DNA of 22,704 bases from a virus (IMGVR_UViG_3300034418_004872:1-22704); one strand, 5' to 3'. Shown: positions 6,294 to 12,239, counted from the stretch's first letter. Notes: generated by a model not told the origin, from the sequence alone. Translations and numbers: made by a program.

Positions 6294-7073
6294 ATGATAG
6301 ATTTAAGACAAGGTGATTGTCTACAAGAAATGCAGAACATACCTGATAAAAGTATTGATGCAATAATATGTGATTTACCTTATGGTACAACTCAAAACAA
6401 ATGGGACATCATAATACCATTAGATAAACTTTGGGAGCAATACAATAGAATAATAAAAGAACGTGGTGTTATTGTTTTATTTGCCCAAATACCATTTAGT
6501 TCTATTCTTGGTGCAAGCAACATAAAGATGTTAAAATATGAATGGATATGGCAAAAAGACCAAGGTACTGGACATCTAAATGCTAAAAAAAGACCAATGA
6601 AAAACCACGAAAACATATTAGTTTTTTACAAAAAATTTGGCACTTACAATCCTCAAAAAACAAATGGACATAAACCAACTAATGCAAGCAGAAAAAATGA
6701 CGTAGATACAGGAGTTAGAAACTACGGTAAATATATTGACAAAGGTGGTAGGGGCGGAAATACAGATAGATACCCTTTATCTATTTACAGATGCAATACA
6801 ATAAACGGATTTAGCAAAACAGAACCATCGCAACATCCAACACAAAAACCAATAGCTTTGATTGAAATGCTTGTAAAAACTTACACTAACGAAGGAGAAA
6901 CCATACTTGATAATACAATGGGAAGTGGAACAACGGCAATAGCTTGTGTAAATACAAACAGAAACTTTATAGGCATTGAACTTGATGAATCTTATTTTGC
7001 AATAGCAAAAAAGAGGGTGGAAGAAAAAAGAAAAGAAAAAGACTTGCAAGTACAAACTTTATTTGGAACATAG
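6294..7073 (+). CDS. DNA amino-methyltransferase, DLPYGTT type (cassette 1)
   Basis: This 259-aa beta-class methyltransferase has the catalytic motif DLPYGTT at residues 27-33, HPTQKP at 181-186 and the SAM-binding LDNTMGSGTTAIA at 205-217. The N-terminal MIDLRQGDCL is typical of the family. It is clearly paralogous to the 20867-21637 enzyme: same length, same motifs at nearly the same positions, shared blocks such as MKxHENILVF and NTNRN. It differs much more from the 120-755 enzyme. It runs opposite to the surrounding backbone and is bounded by inverted repeats. The leader (6205-6293) has a pyrimidine tract and a GAGCGGTGGC stretch. Likely an orphan methyltransferase carried as cargo for anti-restriction; base and site unknown. 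Confidence 0.88.
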   Translation: MIDLRQGDCLQEMQNIPDKSIDAIICDLPYGTTQNKWDIIIPLDKLWEQYNRIIKERGVIVLFAQIPFSSILGASNIKMLKYEWIWQKDQGTGHLNAKKRPMKNHENILVFYKKFGTYNPQKTNGHKPTNASRKNDVDTGVRNYGKYIDKGGRGGNTDRYPLSIYRCNTINGFSKTEPSQHPTQKPIALIEMLVKTYTNEGETILDNTMGSGTTAIACVNTNRNFIGIELDESYFAIAKKRVEEKRKEKDLQVQTLFGT

Positions 7074-7079
7074 AAGTAG

Positions 7080-7105
7080 GCACTTGTAGGTAACATGTTA
7101 TAAGC
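7080..7105. repeat. Right inverted repeat of methyltransferase cassette
   Basis: GCACTTGTAGGTAACATGTT and the next six bases form the partner of 6178-6204, with a 10-bp perfect core (7086-7095). It begins 6 nt after the methyltransferase stop. The same GCACTTG start is found directly after the stop codon of the paralogous methyltransferase at 21638. Confidence 0.65.
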
Positions 7106-7179
7106 TAATAAACGTCAAAGCAAAATGAACTCATTTACAACTACTTACGATATGACACATAGGCATAAAGTATATCATT
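7091..7179 (+). repeat. Flank B, copy 1 (89-bp direct repeat)
   Basis: The 89 bp match 8237-8325 with two mismatches, both in the three bases after TAACATGTTATAA (GCT here, ACG there). It contains TTTACAACTACT (7134-7145), whose reverse complement occurs with one mismatch at 7191-7202 and perfectly at 7626-7637, and a GATAT...ATATC pair (7149-7176). In this copy the palindrome is complete on the right; in copy 2 it is cut off by the holin gene. Confidence 0.92.
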
Positions 7180-7202
7180 ATTATCAATGGAGTCGTTGTA
7201 AA
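7176..7202 (+). repeat. 27-bp direct repeat, left copy, flanking the nuclease gene
   Basis: CATTATTATCAATGGAGTCG followed by TTGTAAA recurs at 7611-7637 with one mismatch (C versus A at 7194/7629). It overlaps the last 4 bp of flank B and forms the right arm of its palindrome. Paired with the right copy, it brackets a 435-bp unit that contains the GIY-YIG gene. Confidence 0.88.
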
Positions 7203-7225
7203 GGTTTTTTAAATTAAATAAAATT

Positions 7226-7630
7226 ATGGAAATATACAAAACAACAAATAAAATAACAGGCGAATATTACATTGGCTTAAATTCAACGTCTAATCCGAAA
7301 TATTTAGGAAGTGGTGTTGAACTTAAAAAACAAGTAAAAAAATACGGAAAAAAAAATTTTATAAAGGAAATATTATGCTTGGTCACATCTAGTTCAACAG
7401 ATGAGAATATTTTAAGAAAAATAGAACACGCTTATATATATAATCATATACAAAATAAAAAATGCCTAAATAAATCTATCGGTTATACAAAAGGCAAAAA
7501 AGAAGTTGAAATAAAATATATTGAAGTTGAGAAAATTATTGAAGTTGAAAAAATTATTGAAATTGAGAAAGTTGTGTATAGACCTGTTACTTTAGGAAGA
7601 AACTTATCAGCATTATTATCAATGGAGTAG
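7226..7630 (+). CDS. GIY-YIG nuclease, homing-endonuclease type
   Basis: This 134-aa protein opens with the GIY-YIG fold as in free-standing phage homing nucleases of the Seg type: EIYKTTNKITGEYYIG (2-17), then YLGSG (26-30), a basic helix LKKQVKKYGKKNF (33-45) and KEIL. IEHAYI (66-71) offers the metal-binding glutamate. Residues 99-116 are three tandem copies of the hexapeptide I-E-(V/I)-E-K-(I/V), a charged linker. The C-terminal YRPVTLGRN segment may touch DNA. The last six residues and the stop are encoded by the 27-bp direct repeat, suggesting the gene arrived as a unit that overlaps the repeated sequence. It probably promotes its own spread, and that of its neighbours, by cutting phages that lack the insert. 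Confidence 0.78.
   Translation: MEIYKTTNKITGEYYIGLNSTSNPKYLGSGVELKKQVKKYGKKNFIKEILCLVTSSSTDENILRKIEHAYIYNHIQNKKCLNKSIGYTKGKKEVEIKYIEVEKIIEVEKIIEIEKVVYRPVTLGRNLSALLSME
7520..7573 (+). repeat. Three 18-bp coding tandem repeats in the nuclease gene
   Basis: Three imperfect 18-bp copies encode I-E-V-E-K-I, I-E-V-E-K-I and I-E-I-E-K-V. The copies differ at a few bases with conservative or no amino-acid change. They form a flexible or beta/coiled linker between the nuclease domain and the tail. Confidence 0.75.
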
Positions 7631-7637
7631 TTGTAAA
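7611..7637 (+). repeat. 27-bp direct repeat, right copy
   Basis: Partner of 7176-7202. Its AGTAGTTGTAAA (7626-7637) is a perfect 12-bp complement of TTTACAACTACT in flank B (7134-7145), whereas the left copy has one mismatch. This suggests the right copy is the original palindrome arm and the left copy arrived with, or was made by, the inserted unit. Confidence 0.85.
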
Positions 7638-7710
7638 TGTTTATTTAATACTAAAACAGGAAGAAAAGTAATCAAAACAGTTTCCATAATAGCAATATAC
7701 AAAAAAAATA

Positions 7711-7842
7711 TTACTTAATCAACTTCATTTTATCTTTTGAACCTTGAGAGCTACCATAAAAATAATTAAAAACACCCGTCAATCCAGTCCCCACCACTAC
7801 ACCTAAAATAAAATTCACTACGTCCCTGTTTTGTTCTGGCAT
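7711..7842 (-). pseudogene. 43-aa membrane ORF, possible remnant of a holin-like gene
   Basis: From the ATG at 7842 the minus strand encodes MPEQNRDVVNFILGVVVGTG, then LTGVFNYFYGSSQGSKDKMK and LIK: one hydrophobic helix and a basic Ser/Gly tail. This looks like the C-terminus of phage holin-type membrane proteins, where a final membrane helix is followed by a GSS-x-GS-K tail. The frame stays open upstream into flank A (an artificial Ile-rich stretch), so the original 5' end may have been replaced when flank A was inserted at 7852. It may also be a small intact lysis gene. It is the only minus-strand coding piece inside island 1. Confidence 0.45.
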
Positions 7843-7851
7843 CTCAATGAA

Positions 7852-7903
7852 AAATAATAATATAATAATAATTATTAAAGAATATTTTGTATATTTGCTA
7901 ACG
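7852..7903 (+). repeat. Flank A, copy 2 (52-bp direct repeat)
   Basis: Copy of 6092-6143 with one mismatch. Here the mismatch restores a perfect TATATTTG box (7890-7897). It starts 9 bp after the start codon of the 43-aa ORF, whose upstream sequence it appears to have displaced. Confidence 0.9.
7890..7897 (+). promoter_or_regulatory. Putative rightward promoter box TATATTTG in flank A
   Basis: TATATTTG matches the Bacteroidota -7 consensus TAnnTTTG. It would drive transcription rightward through the palindrome into the 69-aa gene, implying that flank A supplies the promoter for whatever payload is present. No clear -33 TTTG lies about 20 nt upstream. In copy 1 the box is TATATTCG. Confidence 0.4.
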
Positions 7904-8013
7904 GTTTGTATATGAAACGTTGCAAACCGAAACCTAATAGATAAACACAAAGAATTGAATTATAAATTAACTTAAAAAAAGACCACTAAAGCAATGTTTT
8001 ATATACGTTGTTA
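7899..8013. repeat. Imperfect palindrome 2 (TAACGG...TTGTTA)
   Basis: The left arm TAACGGTTTGTATATGAAAC-GTTGC pairs with the right arm GCAATGTTTTATATACGTTGTTA over about 23 bp with a small asymmetry and two mismatches. The loop is about 67 nt. The outer sequences match palindrome 1, while loop length and content differ. The conserved arms and variable interior suggest a functional folded element rather than a chance repeat. Confidence 0.65.
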
Positions 8014-8023
8014 TATGGCGTTA
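8009..8023. repeat. Left inverted repeat of cassette 2
   Basis: TGTTATATGGCGTTA matches the reverse complement of 8227-8241 (TAATGCCACATAACA) at 13 of 15 positions. It lies just inside the palindrome, at the position that TGTTACCTAC holds in cassette 1. The outer TGTTA is shared; the inner bases are payload-specific. Confidence 0.6.
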
Positions 8024-8029
8024 TTTAAA

Positions 8030-8239
8030 ATGGCAAAAATTAGTGAATTACCAATACAAAAGTTTATAAGCGATGACATTGATAATTGTTTTTACATTGA
8101 AGATATGAACCAACCTACTATGAAAGTGGTAAGGATGCAAAGTGTTTTTGATTGGATAAAAGATGAAGCAAACAAGAACGGACTAACAGTTAAAATGACT
8201 GATGAAAGAATAATGTTTATTAGTGGTAATGCCACATAA
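8030..8239 (+). CDS. Cassette 2 payload: 69-aa protein, unknown
   Basis: This is a 69-aa protein starting MAKISELPIQKFISDDIDNC and ending RIMFISGNAT. I chose the ATG at 8030 because the upstream in-frame ATGs (7994 and 8015) lie within the palindrome arm and inverted repeat. The MAKISELP opening recalls N-termini of phage fibre-type proteins, but here it is a complete small protein with an acidic strand-helix pattern (YIEDMNQPTMKVVRMQSVFDWIKDEA). It occupies the position that the methyltransferase holds in cassette 1. Its last codons overlap the right inverted repeat. Function unknown. Confidence 0.6.
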   Translation: MAKISELPIQKFISDDIDNCFYIEDMNQPTMKVVRMQSVFDWIKDEANKNGLTVKMTDERIMFISGNAT

Positions 8240-8241
8240 CA
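8227..8241. repeat. Right inverted repeat of cassette 2
   Basis: TAATGCCACATAACA is the partner of 8009-8023. It covers the last codons and stop of the 69-aa gene and runs into flank B. Confidence 0.6.
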
Positions 8242-8325
8242 TGTTATAAACGAATAAACGTCAAAGCAAAATGAACTCATTTACAACTACTTACGATATG
8301 ACACATAGGCATAAAGTATATCATT
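8237..8325 (+). repeat. Flank B, copy 2 (89-bp direct repeat)
   Basis: Copy of 7091-7179 with two mismatches. Its right end includes the stop codon of the holin gene (8321-8323), so the phage backbone resumes exactly here. Copy 1 continues instead into the second palindrome arm. Confidence 0.92.
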
Positions 8326-8791
8326 TTTTACGCATATTCTGTATCTTTTCAAGGGAACGCCCTCCAAAATAAGCTGCATAAATTAGTAATAACAAAGATG
8401 AAAGTAAATCTATCCACTCATTTTTTACGACAAACCCAACTACCGAACTATCTATAACAATATAAATAGCCATTGAAATAGTTAAGAATATTAAAGCCAT
8501 TGGTCTCACATTTTTAGATAACCAACTATCTGATAAATTATCACTTTCCCAACGCTTAGTTATCTCCTGAGACTCCATTATATCCATTTTAAGCAACTCT
8601 AAGGCAATTTCCTTATCTTCTGGACTGATAGTATCGGTTTTACTTATTGCGTCTCCTAGCTTATTTAAAAGACTAAAACCTGTAACACTTCCCGCTAAGT
8701 TTAGAATATCTGGTGCGACTCCCTTTATAGATCGTAAAAAATCTCCAGCTCTTGTAGTTCCGTTTCGTTCTTTATAGCTTTTATCTGGCAT
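8321..8791 (-). CDS. Holin-type membrane protein (phage 3TM holin family)
   Basis: This 156-aa protein has a polar N-terminal half (about residues 1-95). The segment WLSKNVRPMALIFLTISMA follows (about 93-111) with two hydrophobic stretches, and the tail is LLIYAAYFGGRSLEKIQ. A helical cytoplasmic part, then a WxxxxVRPxxL motif and a C-terminal membrane hairpin is the layout of the 3TM holin family found in phages and gene-transfer agents. It would pore the inner membrane to release the endolysin, whose gene is 5 nt upstream. The stop codon lies within flank B. Confidence 0.72.
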   Translation of the reverse strand: MPDKSYKERNGTTRAGDFLRSIKGVAPDILNLAGSVTGFSLLNKLGDAISKTDTISPEDKEIALELLKMDIMESQEITKRWESDNLSDSWLSKNVRPMALIFLTISMAIYIVIDSSVVGFVVKNEWIDLLSSLLLLIYAAYFGGRSLEKIQNMRKK

Positions 8792-8796
8792 AGTTT

Positions 8797-9243
8797 CTAA
8801 TTAAAATATAATTCAGCTTCTTCGGCTCTACGTTTTTGAAGTCCTTTAAGTACCCTACCTCCAGCACGAACCCATTTCTTAAATTCATTTGAGATGCTTT
8901 CATCACACGGATCAATATTTATTTTTTTCAACAAAGTACTTTTCTGCAATGCCCCAACTCCTAAATTATAAGCGAAGGAAACTAAAGCATCGAACTGGTT
9001 TTGGCTTAATTGATATTGTACATATCTATTAACCCCGTCTTCATAGCTCGTTAGCATATCGCGTAGTAAGTCTTCAGCACGTTCCTTTGTGATAGGGTCA
9101 TCATTCATTGTTACCCTTTTACCTCCAGGATAATAAGTTGCCCCATATCCAATCGTAGGTACTCCTGCGGGACATAAATAAGGTTTAGCCATAAACCCCT
9201 CATATTTTTTTATAAGTTCTAATCCATTTATACCTGTTTTCAT
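8797..9243 (-). CDS. Endolysin, GH24 T4-type lysozyme (muramidase)
   Basis: This 148-aa protein fits the whole GH24 domain. The catalytic pattern is Glu15, Cys24 and Thr30 (E-x8-C-x5-T), the cysteine variant of the usual E-x8-D-x5-T triad. It is followed by TIGYGATYYPGG. Further conserved blocks are QNQFDALVSFAYNLGVGAL (about 81-99) and GLQKRRAEEAELY near the end. It hydrolyses peptidoglycan beta-1,4 bonds. There is no signal peptide or SAR segment, so release should need the adjacent holin. Start ATG overlaps the XhlA-like gene by 4 nt. Confidence 0.92.
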   Translation of the reverse strand: MKTGINGLELIKKYEGFMAKPYLCPAGVPTIGYGATYYPGGKRVTMNDDPITKERAEDLLRDMLTSYEDGVNRYVQYQLSQNQFDALVSFAYNLGVGALQKSTLLKKINIDPCDESISNEFKKWVRAGGRVLKGLQKRRAEEAELYFN

Positions 9244-9548
9244 ATTTTAGTTATTAAAAATTTAATACCTACATATAATAAAGTGCCAACAGTTCCAAAT
9301 ATAGCACTCCCAACGATTCCCCATACAGTAGCTTTACCTTTATATATCTCCTCTCGTTTAAGTAAGTTTTGAATCTCACCACGTAAATCTTTGACATTTT
9401 CAACAATCCCTTTTTGATTTGTGCTACTATCAGACTCGAAATAGAATAGAATTTTATCTATTTTCTTTTCCTGTGCGTAATTCATTTCCTCCAGCTTTTC
9501 CATTCTACCTTCAAGTATTTCTATTCGATCTCTTTCTTTTATGGTCAT
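9240..9548 (-). CDS. XhlA-like coiled-coil membrane protein
   Basis: This 102-aa protein has a long charged coiled coil (about residues 3-70, including RIEILEGRMEKLEE and KDLRGEIQNLLKREE). A single C-terminal membrane helix with glycines follows (TVWGIVGSAIFGTVGTLLYV), ending in a short basic tail. This matches the build of XhlA-type hemolysin proteins that accompany holins. It sits directly upstream of the endolysin. The first ATG gives a 38-nt overlap with the upstream gene; an internal ATG at 9503 (MEKLEEM) would avoid it, so the start is not certain. Confidence 0.62.
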   Translation of the reverse strand: MTIKERDRIEILEGRMEKLEEMNYAQEKKIDKILFYFESDSSTNQKGIVENVKDLRGEIQNLLKREEIYKGKATVWGIVGSAIFGTVGTLLYVGIKFLITKI

Positions 9549-9879
9549 TGTAAATTGCCATTATGATTATTAATAAAAAGCCTACATATTCGTTTATGCT
9601 TAATTGTGTAGGGTCAAAAAAAAGTTCATCGGCTAAATTGCTAACTGCTGACGCTAGGGCAATCTCTGACCATGTGATAAGCTCACTAAATTTATTATTT
9701 TGCTTATATAAAATTCGCGTGTATTCGTAAATGACATATAGATATCCAACATATGACGCTGCATTTCCGTAGTAAAAAACCTTTATCCCTATCCAATCTT
9801 CAATATAACTCCAAAGGCTATAATTGATAACCGACATTACAAAGGTTATTTTTAAAACAAGCTCTGCCCTGTTGTTCAT
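9511..9879 (-). CDS. Multi-pass membrane protein, unknown
   Basis: This 122-aa protein has about three to four hydrophobic segments (around residues 8-26, 36-58, 72-85 and 98-110). It ends in a basic tail, HKRKRSNRNT. Position among lysis genes suggests an accessory holin or antiholin, but the sequence gives no family. It overlaps the repeat-peptide gene by 4 nt and the XhlA-like gene by up to 38 nt. Confidence 0.55.
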   Translation of the reverse strand: MNNRAELVLKITFVMSVINYSLWSYIEDWIGIKVFYYGNAASYVGYLYVIYEYTRILYKQNNKFSELITWSEIALASAVSNLADELFFDPTQLSINEYVGFLLIIIMAIYNDHKRKRSNRNT

Positions 9880-9992
9880 CTATCGTCTGGACGATTCCCA
9901 GTAGTTCTATCATCGGGACGATTCCCAGTTGTACGGTCATCAGGTCTGTTACCTGTTGTTTTTTCTTTCGGTGTTTCTTTTTCTTTCTTCAT
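9876..9992 (-). CDS. 38-aa protein of three identical nonapeptide repeats (TTGNRPDDR)
   Basis: Hand translation gives MKKEKETPKEK followed by three exact copies of TTGNRPDDR and a stop. The three 27-nt copies use different codons almost everywhere, yet encode the same nine residues, so selection has kept the peptide. It begins 2 nt after the SGNH-hydrolase stop and overlaps the next gene (ATGA), so it is embedded in a translated operon. The protein is highly charged and surely disordered; the N-terminus is Lys/Glu-rich. Function unknown; a multivalent binding peptide or an accessory to lysis or tail assembly is possible. Confidence 0.72.
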   Translation of the reverse strand: MKKEKETPKEKTTGNRPDDRTTGNRPDDRTTGNRPDDR

Positions 9993-9994
9993 AA

Positions 9995-11320
9995 TTATTT
10001 TATTTCTCTTAAAACTGAATTAGCCATTTTTAAATGTCCTGCGTTATTTGGATGCAAACCATCTATTGTATAACTAAACACATTGTAAAAATTAATACCA
10101 CTTTCACCATATAAATCAATAACTTTTAAAGAATACATTTCACCAAGTTCTTTAATGGCATTTACATAATCTATTAATTTATGACCTGCCGAATTTGTGT
10201 ATTCAATCGTATAACCGCTATTATCTCTTTGAATTGGTGTTATTAAAAATACTTCACAATCTACATTTGATGTTTTTATAGCGTTTAAAACTGTTCTATA
10301 GGCACCATAAAAAGTCGCAGTATCAAAAGTTGTATCTGTGATACTTCCAATAGTTCCAATACTTCTATTTAGTTTAAAGTCATTTGTACCGTGTGCAATA
10401 GTTACCAAATCTTTAGCTGAATAATCATAAGCCGAAATTTGTACATAATTATCAACTGCCATTGATTTACCACTCGCACCTTGATTATCGTAAGAATTAA
10501 AAACAAGAGTTCTTGCTAAAGTTTGAATGTAACCAACACACATTTCTCCACCTCCTGTACCACCGCTTTGATTACCTGCTAATGTATTACCATCATACCA
10601 AGTAATAGAATCACCACAATTAACAGCATCAGCTTGATAAAAACGATTTGGATTTCCTAAACTGTTAAATGCTATTTCTAAATTATCAATATTCGTGTAA
10701 ACTTCTGTTTCAATATAATCTGACTTACTTGTTATCCTTACATATTTAGCACCCGTTGGTATTTGTATAAACCTATCTGTAAAAATACCATCTACGCTAT
10801 AAACTAAAGATTCTGTACTCATCCAAGCAGTAAATTCATCATAAAAGTTTATTGCCGACGCATTTAAAACAGCTAATGCAAATCTGTACGTTGCATAGAA
10901 ATCGCCAATTTCTAATAAATCAGTTGTCATAGCATTTACATTTGCTATATATGCGCCACTTGAATTAATATAACCAATATTAGGAAATGTATAATTTGTT
11001 TTTGTTTTATCTAAATAAGTATTAGCATCAACTTTCGCAGTTATAATACTATTATTTGAAACTTCTACTTCTAAATTTGTTACTCTATTTTTTAATAGTG
11101 TATATAAAAATATCTCATTAGTATCAGCACCCGTTTGCCTCCCACAGCATTGTATTTTATAATCATAATCATAAAATATAATTGTTCCTATTTTTGGGTC
11201 TGTACTATAAATTACCTCTTGAATTACATCACTTGAATTATAAATTATTATACTTGCGTAAGGTGAACCAGGTAGAGCAGTTGCATTAAATAAAAAACCG
11301 TTATTAGCATCAATAGGTAT
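9995..11320 (-). CDS. SGNH/GDSL hydrolase, tail-associated; start codon unclear
   Basis: The C-terminal domain is a clear SGNH esterase. Counting from the ATG at 10930, block I is CGDSIT (Ser108), block II QGASG (150-154), block III AHGTND (Asn183) and block V TIDGLHPN (Asp290, His293). The catalytic triad is intact. It probably deacetylates or de-esterifies surface polysaccharide as the virion binds. The frame is open for another 130 codons above 10930 with protein-like content, including GYINSSGAYIA leading into the annotated part, so the protein likely has about 441 residues. No ATG, GTG or TTG is present there. The upstream gene ends AAATAATACC, so an ATA at 11320 lies where the genome's usual TAATG overlap would put ATG. 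Confidence 0.8.
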   Translation of the reverse strand: MPIDANNGFLFNATALPGSPYASIIIYNSSDVIQEVIYSTDPKIGTIIFYDYDYKIQCCGRQTGADTNEIFLYTLLKNRVTNLEVEVSNNSIITAKVDANTYLDKTKTNYTFPNIGYINSSGAYIANVNAMTTDLLEIGDFYATYRFALAVLNASAINFYDEFTAWMSTESLVYSVDGIFTDRFIQIPTGAKYVRITSKSDYIETEVYTNIDNLEIAFNSLGNPNRFYQADAVNCGDSITWYDGNTLAGNQSGGTGGGEMCVGYIQTLARTLVFNSYDNQGASGKSMAVDNYVQISAYDYSAKDLVTIAHGTNDFKLNRSIGTIGSITDTTFDTATFYGAYRTVLNAIKTSNVDCEVFLITPIQRDNSGYTIEYTNSAGHKLIDYVNAIKELGEMYSLKVIDLYGESGINFYNVFSYTIDGLHPNNAGHLKMANSVLREIK

Positions 11321-11883
11321 TATTTAGTTGTACCATCAGCATTTAAAATTGTTGATGATAATGTTCCTGTAATATCAGTAATAGAACTTTTATCAACAAT
11401 ATCCCAATCAAAAACAGTTCCACCACTAACCGCATCTACATTTCCATCTTCAATAACCCCGTTAACCGCATTTGTTTGTTGAGTGTATGCCGTTCCATCA
11501 CTTGAATAGTCTCCGTTTTTAGAAGTATCAGAATCAGCTATTACTTTATAAGCCGTTCCCGAAACTCCAGTTGCACTTGCCGCAATCATATCGGCATAGG
11601 TTTCAAAATAAAGAACCCCGCTAATTTGATTTAAATTTAATAGTGCAACATCAGACTCTATTGTATCAAGGTCAACCGCCTGCGTCACACTTACAAATCC
11701 TAATTTTGTTAAATTTGCAGATGTTGTAAATTTGTTAGTAGTTGAAGTGTCATCTAAATCGTCTGGGTCTAATGTTACAACTCCTGTTTGAGAATTTACA
11801 CTTAAAACAGAAACATCAGAGGTTTGCACGAATAAAGAAACTACCTCCTGTGAATCTACTACTGTTACTTGTATTTCTTCCAT
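11320..11883 (-). CDS. Tail fibre-like structural protein
   Basis: This 187-aa protein contains SVNSQTGVVTLDPDDLDDTS (about residues 28-47), a motif very common near the N-terminus of phage fibres (VNGQTGxVxLxxxDV). It is followed by Ser/Thr/Asn/Asp-rich, Cys-free beta sequence. It sits between the BppU-N-like protein and the SGNH hydrolase, consistent with a baseplate or fibre component. Its start touches the stop of the preceding gene (TAATG). No enzymatic motif. Confidence 0.6.
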   Translation of the reverse strand: MEEIQVTVVDSQEVVSLFVQTSDVSVLSVNSQTGVVTLDPDDLDDTSTTNKFTTSANLTKLGFVSVTQAVDLDTIESDVALLNLNQISGVLYFETYADMIAASATGVSGTAYKVIADSDTSKNGDYSSDGTAYTQQTNAVNGVIEDGNVDAVSGGTVFDWDIVDKSSITDITGTLSSTILNADGTTK

Positions 11884-12239
11884 TATGCTGTCGTTACATC
11901 TTGAATTACACTAACTAAACCTTCTACGTATGTTTTAATCCGCCCATCACTAAAAGTAATTTGAATATCATAGTAGTATTTATCTACCGCCCAATCTACG
12001 GGTGTAAACTCATCTATTTCTAACACTCCACCAGTAGCATCTGTAACTGTAATTCCTGAACCGTCTGTAATTGTTTTAACGGCAGCCCCCGTTCTAGTTC
12101 GATATCTAAATTGACATCTTACAGTTGCCCCCGTCAAGTCTATTGGGTCTCCGATTCCATCTGCAAATGTGAACGATACACTACTGAAAGTGTCATTTTT
12201 AATCCTATCTTTTAAATTACTCGTTTGTATTGATGCCAT
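11883..12239 (-). CDS. BppU N-terminal-like baseplate protein
   Basis: I start this 118-aa protein at the ATG at 12239 (MASIQTSNLKDRIKNDTF), not at the further upstream ATG at 12308. The longer form would overlap the fibre gene by 59 nt with an unrelated N-terminus. The core KNDTFSSVSFTFADGIGDP followed by IDLTGATVRCQFR is the signature of BppU N-terminal-type beta-sandwich domains, which link receptor-binding proteins to the baseplate. An immunoglobulin-like strand pattern follows (YYYDIQITFSDGRIKTYVEG). Confidence 0.65.
   Translation of the reverse strand: MASIQTSNLKDRIKNDTFSSVSFTFADGIGDPIDLTGATVRCQFRYRTRTGAAVKTITDGSGITVTDATGGVLEIDEFTPVDWAVDKYYYDIQITFSDGRIKTYVEGLVSVIQDVTTA

Larger units (their letters stand above)
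6092..8325. mobile_element. Island 1: two-cassette locus with repeated flanks
   Basis: Within a minus-strand genome this interval carries three plus-strand genes: a methyltransferase, a GIY-YIG nuclease and a 69-aa protein. It is built as flank A (6092-6143), payload, flank B (7091-7179), the nuclease unit, a 43-aa minus-strand ORF, flank A again (7852-7903), a second payload and flank B again (8237-8325). It separates the early operon from the lysis genes. I see no transposase or integrase, so movement would depend on recombination supplied elsewhere, or on the nuclease. The boundaries are taken from the repeats and are approximate. Confidence 0.6.

Noticed and set aside
7843-7950. Longer start for the 43-aa ORF (79-aa version)
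   Set aside because: The extra N-terminus is translated from the repeated flank A (Ile-rich from AT repeats), so it is unlikely to be native protein.
11318-11330. Programmed frameshift joining the fibre-like gene to the SGNH gene
   Set aside because: The bases before the stop (ACT AAA TAA) do not form a standard slippery heptamer and no strong downstream structure is evident; a missing or unusual start explains it better.
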